Positions 1 through 8,864 of a stretch of 64,000 nt of DNA are shown here, one piece after another. The position numbers were made by a program, and so were the translations under genes. Numbering within the stretch: the stretch's first letter is position 1; every line of letters starts with the position of its first letter. This DNA comes from CAUZIB01 sp963578805 (GTDB taxonomy: Bacteria > Acidobacteriota > Vicinamibacteria > Vicinamibacterales > UBA8438). The stretch covers positions 1-64,000 of the forward strand of contig CAUZDY010000016.1 of the NCBI GenBank assembly GCA_963578805.1. The letters run 5' to 3'. The notes below the pieces were generated by a model, which was given only the letters and a program-made list of their open reading frames with translations, searched no databases and was not told the DNA's origin.

Positions 1-111
1 ATGTTGGGCATAATTGAGCCCGCCAGAAGGAAGTTCAGCGCCACCCTTGCCGGGATGCAGTGGCATCCGAATATAAAGATCCGTTGCGATCGCTACACTA
101 GTGCACCGTAG
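1..111 (+). CDS. possible 3' end of an upstream gene (partial)
   Basis: Only frame 1 stays open here, from the first base to a TAG at 109-111; the other two forward frames stop within 15 bases. The 36 codons read as a basic, unremarkable tail with no recognisable motif. The TAG shares its last base with the GTG start of the Nudix gene, a spacing typical of translationally coupled genes, which is the main reason to suspect coding. It could equally be non-coding leader sequence. Confidence 0.25.
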   Translation: MLGIIEPARRKFSATLAGMQWHPNIKIRCDRYTSAP

Positions 112-794
112 TGACACGAGAGTTCCGGACACTCTATCAGATCGAAGAAAACATTCGAGAAGCGCTTGGTCAGCCGCTTCCCGGTTCCAAGATGCATCTC
201 GCGTTAGCCCCTCGCCCTCGTCGTGGCTGGCATCCCGGACAGATCCCAGCGAGTGCCAGACCGGCTGCGGCGCTGATCCTACTCTACCCCGTTGCCAAAA
301 AACCTTACCTACTGCTCACGGTGCGTGCCGGTCAGCTGTCCCAGCACGCCGGGCAGGTCTCGTTCCCCGGGGGCGGTCTGCACCAGAACGAGACAATCCA
401 CCAGGCCGCGGTGAGGGAAAGCCAGGAGGAAGTAGGCATCGATCCCAACCAGATTCGACTGATCGGCCCGTTATCGCCCCTGTACATACCGGTCAGCGAC
501 TTCGCTCTGTATCCAATCGTTGGAATCACCCACCGCCCCCAGACGTGGCAGGCAGCAGCCGGAGAAGTCTGGCGGGTTCTGGAAGTCCCACTGGCCGAGC
601 TCCAGACCACGGCGGGGCCACACCGCGGCTATCGCTTGGACGAGGACCAGCTCTATCAAGTGCCGTATTTTGAGGTCGGTGGCGAGCGGGTATGGGGGGC
701 GACCGCCATGATCCTGGCTGAGCTCATGGCGGTAATCGACGCAACGTCAAAGGATCCCTGGGATCACGGGAACGTCGAGGAACCTAAGACCTAG
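111..794 (+). CDS. Nudix hydrolase, CoA-pyrophosphatase (NudL) type
   Basis: This 227-residue protein probably hydrolyses a nucleoside diphosphate-X substrate, most likely CoA or acyl-CoA, in the cytoplasm. The Nudix box lies at about residues 86-109, with the spaced glycine, the first glutamate and the RE-x2-EEVGI core. Just before it is the LLTVRAGQLSQHAGQVSFPGG stretch shared by the CoA-pyrophosphatase subgroup, including the H-x-GQ-x-x-FPGG motif. One box position that is usually hydrophobic is Ser (RESQEE). The start is GTG at 111; longer readings in other frames are shadows. The topoisomerase A gene follows after 15 bases, so the two may be cotranscribed. Subgroup assignment is from motif memory; the substrate is not proven. 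Confidence 0.85.
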   Translation: MTREFRTLYQIEENIREALGQPLPGSKMHLALAPRPRRGWHPGQIPASARPAAALILLYPVAKKPYLLLTVRAGQLSQHAGQVSFPGGGLHQNETIHQAAVRESQEEVGIDPNQIRLIGPLSPLYIPVSDFALYPIVGITHRPQTWQAAAGEVWRVLEVPLAELQTTAGPHRGYRLDEDQLYQVPYFEVGGERVWGATAMILAELMAVIDATSKDPWDHGNVEEPKT

Positions 795-809
795 TCTGGA
801 GAGACCCGG

Positions 810-3224
810 TTGGCGAAACGTAGAAAGACCCGACATTCCGCGCCGCTACTGGACGCCCTCGAGGCGGATCCGATCGACACTGGATCCGGAACCCCTGGTG
901 TCGGCGTCGTCACCCTCCAGGAAGCTGCGGAATCACGCTACCTGAACTACGCGCTCTCGGTGATCACTGCCCGGGCACTCCCAGATGTTCGAGACGGACT
1001 CAAACCTGTTCAGAGACGGATTTTATACACGATGTGGAAGCAACGCCTGACGTCCGACGCCAAACCCAGGAAGTGCGCGAAAGTCGTTGGCGATGTCATG
1101 GGCAGCTATCACCCACACGGCGACACCGCGATCTACGACACACTAGTGCGGATGGCGCAGCCATTCGCCCTCCGATATCCACTCGTGGAAGGCTCAGGTA
1201 ACTTCGGGTCAATCGACGGCGACAACGCCGCTGCCATGCGGTACACCGAGTGCCGACTTGCCTCGCCAAGCACCGAGCTACTGGCCTCGTTGGATAAGCA
1301 GACAGTAGCCTTCAGACCGAACTATGACGGAACTCGGCAGGAACCGGTCGTCCTTCCGTCTCGACTGCCGACACTTCTGGTCAACGGGGCGACTGGCATT
1401 GCCGTCGGCATGGCGACCAATATCCCCTCTCACCATTTGGGCGAAGTCTGCACGGCGCTACTCAAACTCATAGACAATCCCGAACTCAGCAGCAATCACC
1501 TATGCAATTACATCAAGGGTCCTGACTTTCCGACCGGGGGGCACCTGCTTAATTCCTCGGCTGAACTCAAGCAGATCTACCAGACAGGATCCGGCACGTT
1601 GCGGCTTCGTGCGACGTGGGAAAAAGGAACGTTCAGCCGGGACAGTAAGACGATCTATGTAACCAGCGTGCCGTACGCCACGAACAAAGCTCAAATCGTC
1701 GAACGGATCGCCGATATTGTCCTAGCTCGCAAACTGCCGCCTTTGCTAGATATTAACGATGAGTCGACCGATGGCGTACGGGTGGCGCTCAGGCTGAAGG
1801 CCGACGCCGACGAGCAGATGGTCATGGCGTATCTGTTCAAACACACTTCACTCCAGACTAACTTTGCGGTCAACATGACTTGTCTCGTCCCGAGCGATCG
1901 GGAGGACATCGGACGGCCCGAGCGGCTCGACCTTAGACAGATCTTGAGGTACTTTCTCCGCTTTAGGCTTGAGGTTGTCACCCGCCGACTTGAGCACGAG
2001 TTGGCCGCGCTCAAACGACGTATTCATATCCTCGAAGGATTCGAGAAAGTCTTCGATTCCCTTGACGCCATTATTAAGCTGATTCGAGCTTCCGACGGCA
2101 AGGCGGACGCCGCAGCGCAAATCATGAAGCGCTTCTACCTCGACGCCGAACAGACCGACTCGATCTTGGAGCTCAAGGTGTACCGTCTGGCTCGTCTCGA
2201 AATCTTGGCCATCAGGGACGAGCTTGCCGACAAGCGGAAGAGCGCACGGAAGATCGCTGCGGTCCTACGACACGAAAACAGGCGATGGAACGTCGTGCGT
2301 GACGAAATCAAGGAAGTGCAGCACGCCTATGGCAACTTCAAGCAGGACCCAAGGCGGACCAGAATCAAGAGCGTGGCGAGCGAGGTCGAGTATCGTGAGG
2401 ACGACTTCATCATCGAAGAAGACTGTGTCGTGCTGGTGTCCCGGGACGGTTGGATCAAGAGACAGAAAGAGGTTCGTGACGCTACCACGACTCGCTTAAG
2501 AGAGGGCGATGCGCTGTTAGCCGCCCTGGCCGGCAGCACCCGGGCGACATGCGTGTTTTTCACGAACTTCGGTGCCGCATACACCTGTCGTCTGGTCGAC
2601 GTACCAGCCTCGACCGGATACGGTGAGCCGATCCAGCGTCATTTTAAGCTCAAGGACGGCGAACAGGTCGTCGCAGCACTCAGTCTTGACCCTCGGGTGA
2701 CTCCAGCGATCGCAGCCAGACGGGGTGGCGCGGTCCCCCGAACCCACGCCCTTGCCGTCAGTAGCGACGGATACGCACTGCGTTTCAGCCTCGAACCGTT
2801 CACGGAGCCCAGTACCCGTTCCGGACGACGGTTCGCACGGCCGGCGAAAAACGCCAAGATCGTTGGAGTCGCGAGGGTCGACACGGCAGGGATCGTGATC
2901 GCCGCGACGAAATCAGCCCGCGCGATTCTCTGTCACTCCGACGCGATCAACTTCCTGTCGGGGCCCGGCAAAGGCGTCATGTTGCTGAAGTTGACCAAGA
3001 GTCCTACCGGGAGGGACGACGTGCTGGGTTTTGTCGTGTCGGGCGGGCCCCGCGACATGCTCACGGTCGAAACGAGTCGGGGAGCGACGCAAACAATTAG
3101 TACTGTGAAATACGAAGTCAGCGGGCGCGGAGGCAAAGGGCGACAACTGCTTCAGCGAGGCCAGTTCCTGCGTGTGGTGCCGGCCGCGGTGGTCGTCTCC
3201 TCACTCGGAGACGACTCCGATTAA
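810..3224 (+). CDS. parC: DNA topoisomerase IV (ParC-like) subunit A
   Basis: This is the 804-residue DNA-cleaving subunit of a type IIA topoisomerase, which decatenates or relaxes DNA as an A2B2 complex with the adjacent B subunit. The N-terminal core holds the LPDVRDGLKPVQRRIL motif, the SYHPHGD and GNFGS blocks, and the catalytic tyrosine in AAAMRYTE (Tyr145). The C-terminal propeller lacks a GyrA box (QRRGGxG) at its beginning; the corresponding place reads ATTTRLREGD, which favours a topoisomerase IV role. A GRGGKG stretch occurs instead near the extreme C-terminus (about residue 771). Translation starts at TTG 810, with GGAGAG at 798-803 at good distance. The A-before-B order and the separation by a small gene on the other strand are notable. 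Confidence 0.9.
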   Translation: MAKRRKTRHSAPLLDALEADPIDTGSGTPGVGVVTLQEAAESRYLNYALSVITARALPDVRDGLKPVQRRILYTMWKQRLTSDAKPRKCAKVVGDVMGSYHPHGDTAIYDTLVRMAQPFALRYPLVEGSGNFGSIDGDNAAAMRYTECRLASPSTELLASLDKQTVAFRPNYDGTRQEPVVLPSRLPTLLVNGATGIAVGMATNIPSHHLGEVCTALLKLIDNPELSSNHLCNYIKGPDFPTGGHLLNSSAELKQIYQTGSGTLRLRATWEKGTFSRDSKTIYVTSVPYATNKAQIVERIADIVLARKLPPLLDINDESTDGVRVALRLKADADEQMVMAYLFKHTSLQTNFAVNMTCLVPSDREDIGRPERLDLRQILRYFLRFRLEVVTRRLEHELAALKRRIHILEGFEKVFDSLDAIIKLIRASDGKADAAAQIMKRFYLDAEQTDSILELKVYRLARLEILAIRDELADKRKSARKIAAVLRHENRRWNVVRDEIKEVQHAYGNFKQDPRRTRIKSVASEVEYREDDFIIEEDCVVLVSRDGWIKRQKEVRDATTTRLREGDALLAALAGSTRATCVFFTNFGAAYTCRLVDVPASTGYGEPIQRHFKLKDGEQVVAALSLDPRVTPAIAARRGGAVPRTHALAVSSDGYALRFSLEPFTEPSTRSGRRFARPAKNAKIVGVARVDTAGIVIAATKSARAILCHSDAINFLSGPGKGVMLLKLTKSPTGRDDVLGFVVSGGPRDMLTVETSRGATQTISTVKYEVSGRGGKGRQLLQRGQFLRVVPAAVVVSSLGDDSD

Positions 3225-3264
3225 GGGCCCGGGCTTTGAGCGCCTACTGGGACAGAGCCGAACA

Positions 3265-3534
3265 TCACGTGCGGAACCCCGCCGCTTTGAGCGCGGCGGT
3301 CGCTTGGTCCAAAAGCTCGACGGCTTGGTCCGGTAGGATACCGGTGTGGGCACCAAGTTGGCGGCGGAAGCCAAACAGCCGAAACCTGACACCCTCTATA
3401 TGGGAGGCCTCGACGGCTGTGATGACCTGCTCGGTCTGCTCGACGAAGCCTGACAGGTCACCCGGGCCCTGACGCAGACAGTCGCACAACTGCCTCAGGG
3501 ACGCGACGGCCACTGCACGTGAATCGTCAGGCAC
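3265..3534 (-). CDS. small hypothetical protein between topoisomerase subunits
   Basis: This reading frame of 89 residues lies on the opposite strand to parC and parE. It starts at a GTG (3534) only 13 bases from the parE start and runs towards parC. Codon third positions are strongly GC-biased like the neighbours, and the product reads as alternating amphipathic helices (DLSGFVEQTEQVITAVEAS, then DQAVELLDQATAALKAA), which supports real coding. An upstream extension to 3630 would overlap parE and is rejected. No family is recognised and no function can be assigned. It could be an antisense coincidence. Confidence 0.45.
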   Translation of the reverse strand: MPDDSRAVAVASLRQLCDCLRQGPGDLSGFVEQTEQVITAVEASHIEGVRFRLFGFRRQLGAHTGILPDQAVELLDQATAALKAAGFRT

Positions 3535-3547
3535 GGGGGAATTATAC

Positions 3548-5461
3548 GTGGGAGGACGTTCATACACAGCGAAAGACATCACCATTCTCGAAGGTCTCGA
3601 GCCGGTCCGCAAACATCCGGGCATGTACATCGGCGGCGTCGGCTCGACCGGTCTTCACCACCTTGTATGGGAAATCGTCGACAATGCGATCGACGAGGCG
3701 ATGAACGGTCACGCCCGGAACATCCAGGTGACGCTGCATGCCGACGGTTCGTCGATCACCGTCGTGGATGACGGCCGAGGTATTCCTGTCGACCGGCACG
3801 AGAAGACGAAGCAGAGCGCGATGGAGGTGATCTTTACCACACTGCACGCCGGCGGAAAGTTCGAGCATCTTACGTATCGAACCGCAGGAGGGTTACATGG
3901 AGTCGGCGCCAGCGTCGTTAACGCTCTCTCGAAGGACCTCGTCGCACGGTCGAAGCGAAAGGGCTTCGAGTGGCAACAGACGTTCAAGCGCGGCAAGCCG
4001 TCCGGCCGTCTCAAGCGGCTGGGGCGTGCCCAAGGCACGGGGACCACGGTTTTCTTCCGTCCAGACCCTCAGGTGTTCCCTCGATGCGAGTTTGAACCTG
4101 AATTGATTGCGGAACGTCTCGAAATTGCCAGTTACCTGCACAAGGGGGTACACGTCACGTTCAACGATGAGACCCAGAGTCTGTGCCACGCCTTTCATCA
4201 TGACCAAGGACTCGTTGACTACCTCACTCACCTTGTAGGGACGCGCGGATCGAAACCCATTCACGACGCAGTATTCACGGTAGGACGCGACCACGAAGAC
4301 TCCGGCTCGAAACTGGAAGTGGTCCTGCGCTGGACCGAGGCAACGGACGAGCAGGTCAAGAGCTACGTTAACGGCATCCCCACCGCGTCAGGTGGCACGC
4401 ACGAGAACGGTCTTCGGTCAGGGATCGGAAAGGCGGTTCGAAACTTCATCGACACCCACGGCCTAGCGCCAAAAGGCGTGACCCTCACCTCCGACGACAT
4501 TCGTGAGGGTCTGACTGCGGTTCTCAGCCTGTTCATCCGAGACCCACAGTTTCAAGGACAAACCAAGGAGCGTCTCAATAATCCGGATGTCGCGTCGGTC
4601 GTTGATTCGATCACGAGACCGGCTCTTGAGCACTGGCTTAATCACAACATCAGTGCGGCCGAAGCGATCGTCGCCCGAATTATCTTGGCTGCACGTGCGC
4701 GCGAGGCAAGTCGTGCCGCACATCAGCAAATCACTAGAAAAAGCGTAGCGTCCAGACTTACTCTACCGGGCAAGCTGAGCGACTGCACTGCCAGGGCCAC
4801 CCACGATCGCGAGCTGTTCATCGTGGAGGGTGACTCCGCCGGTGGATCCGCCAAACAGGCCAGGGACCGGCGAGGGCAGGCAATTCTGCCGCTCCGCGGT
4901 AAGGTGCTCAACGTCGAGAGCGTGCCGCTTAGGAAGGTTCTCGACAACAGAGAGCTCTCGGATCTGGTCACCGCACTCGGCTGTGGGCTCGGTAAGTCGT
5001 TCACGCTCGACAGACTGCGGTATCAACGGATCATCATCCTGGCTGATGCCGACTCGGATGGTAACCATATCGCAACGCTTCTCCTGACATTCTTGTATCG
5101 TCAGATGGCACCGCTCATCACGAACGGACGGGTCTTCCTCGCACAGCCACCGCTCTATCGGATCGACGTGGGCCAACAGACTTTCTGGGCGCTCGATAAC
5201 CACGACCGCGACCGTGTCCTCACCCAGCACAACGGAATCCGACCAGCTGAAATCACGCGATTTAAAGGTCTCGGCGAAATGATGCCAAAGATCTTGTGGG
5301 AGACGACCATGAACCCTAGGACTCGTCGCCTGCTGAGGGTCGACATCAATGACCAGATCTCGACTGATAGGGCGATCCATAAGCTCATGGGTAAGGATCC
5401 CGCCGCTCGCTTCCGCTTCATCATGGACCGTGCCAATCAGGCAGAGGGGTTGGATATCTAA
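3548..5461 (+). CDS. parE: DNA topoisomerase IV (ParE-like) subunit B
   Basis: This 637-residue protein is the ATPase subunit that powers strand passage with the A subunit upstream. The GHKL ATP site shows EIVDNAIDEA, DDGRGIPV and GGLHGVGASVVNAL in order. The TOPRIM domain has EGDSAGGSA (Glu427) and DADSDGNHI (Asp500, Asp502, Asp504) as the metal-binding acids. The C-terminal FKGLGEMMPKILWETTMNP block is also conserved. Its length is that of the short ParE/GyrB form without the large GyrB insertion. Translation begins at GTG 3548, preceded by GGGGGA at 3535-3540. The TOPRIM motif reads DADSDG instead of the common DADVDG, a mild change. ParE versus GyrB cannot be settled without the rest of the genome. 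Confidence 0.9.
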   Translation: MGGRSYTAKDITILEGLEPVRKHPGMYIGGVGSTGLHHLVWEIVDNAIDEAMNGHARNIQVTLHADGSSITVVDDGRGIPVDRHEKTKQSAMEVIFTTLHAGGKFEHLTYRTAGGLHGVGASVVNALSKDLVARSKRKGFEWQQTFKRGKPSGRLKRLGRAQGTGTTVFFRPDPQVFPRCEFEPELIAERLEIASYLHKGVHVTFNDETQSLCHAFHHDQGLVDYLTHLVGTRGSKPIHDAVFTVGRDHEDSGSKLEVVLRWTEATDEQVKSYVNGIPTASGGTHENGLRSGIGKAVRNFIDTHGLAPKGVTLTSDDIREGLTAVLSLFIRDPQFQGQTKERLNNPDVASVVDSITRPALEHWLNHNISAAEAIVARIILAARAREASRAAHQQITRKSVASRLTLPGKLSDCTARATHDRELFIVEGDSAGGSAKQARDRRGQAILPLRGKVLNVESVPLRKVLDNRELSDLVTALGCGLGKSFTLDRLRYQRIIILADADSDGNHIATLLLTFLYRQMAPLITNGRVFLAQPPLYRIDVGQQTFWALDNHDRDRVLTQHNGIRPAEITRFKGLGEMMPKILWETTMNPRTRRLLRVDINDQISTDRAIHKLMGKDPAARFRFIMDRANQAEGLDI

Positions 5462-5616
5462 GTACCCGGTCGGAACCAGTTCGAAATCAGGTTGCGGGTG
5501 GTCATGGTTGGTCTGGACGGCCACGGCCCTAGGTTGGGGTCGCGGACGGGGCTCGTGGCGCAGGACTTTTCCCCCCGATCTTCAACAGCTCAAGCTGATA
5601 GGATAGATAGGTTTTG

Positions 5617-5641
5617 CCCCACATGCTGACCACCTGTGGGG
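5617..5641 (+). promoter_or_regulatory. inverted repeat in the TonB receptor leader
   Basis: CCCCACA at 5617-5623 is the exact reverse complement of TGTGGGG at 5635-5641, leaving an 11-base loop. The hairpin lies 21 bases before the preferred ATG of the TonB receptor gene. It overlaps an alternative GTG at 5636, which argues against that start. It has no U-tract, so it is not a clear terminator. It may be an operator or an mRNA structure; no function is shown. Confidence 0.3.
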
Positions 5642-5662
5642 TTGCTCGCTTCTCAAAAAGAA

Positions 5663-8600
5663 ATGACTAAAACAATCTATTTGAGAGATCTGATCCGGAC
5701 GTTGACGGTGTTCTGCGTCGTGGGCCTGGCGGGCACACTGGCTTCTGGCCAGACGCATTTGGGAACGATTCGCGGCGTGATCCTGGACCCATCTGGCGCC
5801 GCCGTCGTCGACGCGGTCTATCGCCTCGTGTCACAGGAGACGGGCGTGACGCGAACCGGGTCGAGCGGAACCGACGGTCGCTACAACGTGCCACAACTCG
5901 AACCAGGGTCATACCGGCTCGAGGTCGAGGTCTCCGGGTACAAGCTGTCCGTCAGCGAGGCGACGCTAGCGGTCGACCAGCGCTTGCGCCTCGACGTTCG
6001 GCTCGATCTGGGAACGCTGAGCGAGCAGGTAGTCGTGACCGCGCCGGAGCCCGCACTCGATAGGGTCTCAACCGGCCTTGGCACCGTCCTCGACAATCAA
6101 CAACTGCTGGCCCTGCCGTTGGACGGACGAAACTTTCTCGAGCTCGCCCTGTTGGCGCCTGGAACCTCGCCCGCTGCGCCAGGGTCGGCTGGCTCGGTCC
6201 GTGGAGACTTCACATTCAACGCTGGGGGTGGACGAGACGACGCCAATAGCTACCTACTGGATGGCGCATACAACGTCGACTCGAAACTGAACACACCTGC
6301 GGTGAGGCCTCCCGTGGACGCCATCCAAGAGTTCAAGGTGCTGACCAACGGGTCTGACGCCTCGTTTGGGCGCAATGCCGGTGCCCAAGTAAACGTGATC
6401 ACGAAATCGGGAACGAACAGTCTTTCGGGTACGGCCTACGGCTTCTTTCGAACCAAGGAGATGAACGCGCGAAACTTCTTTGCGCCGGCCAACGAACCAG
6501 CACCCGACTACAAGCGGTCGCAAACCGGGTTCTCGCTTGGCGGTCCCCTCGTCGAGAACCGGACATTCTTCTTCTTGGACTACGAGGCAACGCGACTGTC
6601 CGAGGGCATCACGCGCGTCACAAACGTGCCGACGGCCGCAGAGCGGCAGGGGGATTTCTCGAATAGTCTGCTGCCAGCGCCGGTCAACCCGTTCACCGGT
6701 CAACCGTTTTCAGGCGGCCAGATGCCCTCGTTTCTTCTCCACCCAGTGGGCTCAGCGCTGGCCAATCTCTATCCGTTGCCGAACCGGGACGTGCCGTTTC
6801 AGAACTTCGTGGCATCACCAATACTCGACGACGACATCGACCACTTTGACGTGCGGGTCGACCACAACGCCACGACCTCATCGAGGCTGACCGCGCGATA
6901 CAGCTTCAACGACCGCCGACTGTTCGAACCGTACTCAGCCGCCGGGTTCGCGGCGATACCCGGTTTCGGAGCCGACGTTCCACGGCGGGGTCAGAATCTG
7001 CTCGTCAGCGAGACGCATGTCCTCTCGCCGAACCTTATCAACGATGCACGGGTCGTGTTCAATCGGGTATCGAGTCGTGTGCAACAAGAAAACTTCGGTC
7101 AGTCATTGAACCGCCAGGTCGGATTACGCGACCTGTCGGATGATCCGCGTACATGGGGGCTCAGTTTCACTACGGTGACGGGTCTCTCTCCGCTCGGCGA
7201 CGAGTTCAACAATCCTCAAGACAGTGACCTGACCACGATTCAGGTGTTGGACTCGGTGACCTGGGCCCGTGACGCCCATGTCCTCAAGGCCGGCGCCGAC
7301 CTCCGCTTCACGCGGCAGAACGGTTTTCGGGACATCCAGTCGCGGGGCTTCTTGACATTCTCGGACTTCGGCTTTACCGGCAACGGGCTGGCGGACATGC
7401 TGCTTGGGCTCCCCATCACCACGGGCGGTGCTCAACTCGACAATCCCCAGAAGCTGAGGACGGAGAGCTACAACTTCTTCGTACATGACGTGATGCAGGT
7501 CACGTCGAGTCTGACGCTGTCAGCCGGGCTGCGATACGAAATCAACACACCACCGGTCGACGCCGACGATCGGGCCAATATCTATGACCCGGAAACGGGG
7601 TCGCTGGTCCCGGTCGGCACCGACGGCATCCCGAGAGGCGGCTATTCCACCGACAAGAACAACTTCGCGCCACGTGTGGGCGCGGCGTGGTCGACCGGCG
7701 ATGGTCGCACGGTCGTGCGAGGCGGATACGGGATCCACTACGACCAGTCGGCTCTCGCTCCAGGCGAGGGGCTGTATTTCAACCAGCCCTTCTTCGACTT
7801 CAACCTGTTCTTCCCACTCCCAACCCGACTTCTGACACTGAGCGACCCGTTTCCAGATGACTTCCCGTTCCCGTTTCCACCGTCCGCTCTCACCTTTCAG
7901 CGGGATCTACGCACGCCCTATCTGCACCAGTGGAATCTCGGCGTGCAGCAGGAGGTCGGGCAGGGGCGAACACTCGAGGTGGCCTACGTCGGCTCGCGGG
8001 GCCGGAACCTGATTCGAGGACGCGATATCAACCAGGCCGACCCGAGCCCGTCTCCGTTCAATGTCCGACCGAACCCTTTCTTTGCGGACATCATCTCGGT
8101 CGAATCGCAGGCCAGGTCCGAGTACGACGCACTGCAGGTTCTGTTTCAAGAACGGATGACCCACGGGTCGGTCTTCGCGGCCTATACGCTGGCCGAATCC
8201 CAAGACGATGCGTCCGGTTTCTTTAGCAGTACCGGCGATCCCAACTTCCCGCAAGACAGCAACAACCCTGGTGACGAATTCGGACGTTCTGGCTTCGACG
8301 TGCGTCATCGGTTCACTATGAGTTTCTCGTATGACCTCCCGTTCGGAGCAGGTCGGGCCTTCGCGACTCGCGGATGGGCAGCTGCTGTGTTCGGCAACTG
8401 GCAAACGGCTGGCATCGTGAGTCTTCAGAGCGGACGACCATTCACGGTGGCGCTTCTGTCTGAGCTTGACAACAGCAACACCGGTCGCGCCGCGTTGGGA
8501 TTCGGATTCAACGACCGGCCAAACGTCGTGGGAAACCCTGACATACAGAACCCGTCCGCTGACGCCTGGTTCGATACCGATGCGTTCGAACGTCCACCGT

Positions 8601-8851
8601 TCGGCAGCTTTGGCGATGCAGGACGCAACAGCGTAGACGGTCCGGGCTTTGCGAACGTCAACCTCGCCCTGGTCAAACATACTGCCGTTGCGGGTGGCGC
8701 ACGGCTTCAGTTCCGGATCGAGGCGTTCAATCTTTTCGACCGCCTCAACTTGGGTCTCCCCGACAGTTTTCTGGGCTCACCGACGTTTGGAAAGATTTCT
8801 TCTGCGGGCGACGCGCGACGGATGCAACTGGGCGTCAGGCTTCTGTTCTGA
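5663..8851 (+). CDS. TonB-dependent receptor, Oar-like, with carboxypeptidase-regulatory domain
   Basis: This outer-membrane receptor of about 1062 residues would import a large substrate using TonB energy. It begins with a signal peptide (RDLIRTLTVFCVVGLAGTLASG). A carboxypeptidase-regulatory-like beta-sandwich follows at about residues 35-115 (GTIRGVILDPSGAAVVDAV). Next comes the plug, with LPLDGRNFLELALLAPG and the QEFKVLTNG-SDASFGRNAGAQVNVITKSGTN motif. A long 22-strand-type barrel ends in a terminal aromatic residue (GVRLLF). This layout is typical of acidobacterial Oar/TonB proteins. ATG 5663 is preferred over an in-frame GTG at 5636, which sits inside a hairpin. The alcohol dehydrogenase follows after 13 bases. 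The ligand is unknown. Confidence 0.88.
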   Translation: MTKTIYLRDLIRTLTVFCVVGLAGTLASGQTHLGTIRGVILDPSGAAVVDAVYRLVSQETGVTRTGSSGTDGRYNVPQLEPGSYRLEVEVSGYKLSVSEATLAVDQRLRLDVRLDLGTLSEQVVVTAPEPALDRVSTGLGTVLDNQQLLALPLDGRNFLELALLAPGTSPAAPGSAGSVRGDFTFNAGGGRDDANSYLLDGAYNVDSKLNTPAVRPPVDAIQEFKVLTNGSDASFGRNAGAQVNVITKSGTNSLSGTAYGFFRTKEMNARNFFAPANEPAPDYKRSQTGFSLGGPLVENRTFFFLDYEATRLSEGITRVTNVPTAAERQGDFSNSLLPAPVNPFTGQPFSGGQMPSFLLHPVGSALANLYPLPNRDVPFQNFVASPILDDDIDHFDVRVDHNATTSSRLTARYSFNDRRLFEPYSAAGFAAIPGFGADVPRRGQNLLVSETHVLSPNLINDARVVFNRVSSRVQQENFGQSLNRQVGLRDLSDDPRTWGLSFTTVTGLSPLGDEFNNPQDSDLTTIQVLDSVTWARDAHVLKAGADLRFTRQNGFRDIQSRGFLTFSDFGFTGNGLADMLLGLPITTGGAQLDNPQKLRTESYNFFVHDVMQVTSSLTLSAGLRYEINTPPVDADDRANIYDPETGSLVPVGTDGIPRGGYSTDKNNFAPRVGAAWSTGDGRTVVRGGYGIHYDQSALAPGEGLYFNQPFFDFNLFFPLPTRLLTLSDPFPDDFPFPFPPSALTFQRDLRTPYLHQWNLGVQQEVGQGRTLEVAYVGSRGRNLIRGRDINQADPSPSPFNVRPNPFFADIISVESQARSEYDALQVLFQERMTHGSVFAAYTLAESQDDASGFFSSTGDPNFPQDSNNPGDEFGRSGFDVRHRFTMSFSYDLPFGAGRAFATRGWAAAVFGNWQTAGIVSLQSGRPFTVALLSELDNSNTGRAALGFGFNDRPNVVGNPDIQNPSADAWFDTDAFERPPFGSFGDAGRNSVDGPGFANVNLALVKHTAVAGGARLQFRIEAFNLFDRLNLGLPDSFLGSPTFGKISSAGDARRMQLGVRLLF

Positions 8852-8864
8852 CACGCGCGCAACG

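Noticed and set aside
101..673. 190-residue forward ORF overlapping the Nudix gene
   Set aside because: Arg/Ser/Pro-rich shadow frame; the overlapping frame has a full Nudix domain.
4763..5524. 253-residue minus-strand ORF
   Set aside because: Lies fully opposite the TOPRIM part of parE and has no domain; a shadow of GC-rich coding.
7907..8680. 257-residue minus-strand ORF
   Set aside because: Antisense to the TonB receptor barrel, no recognisable motif.
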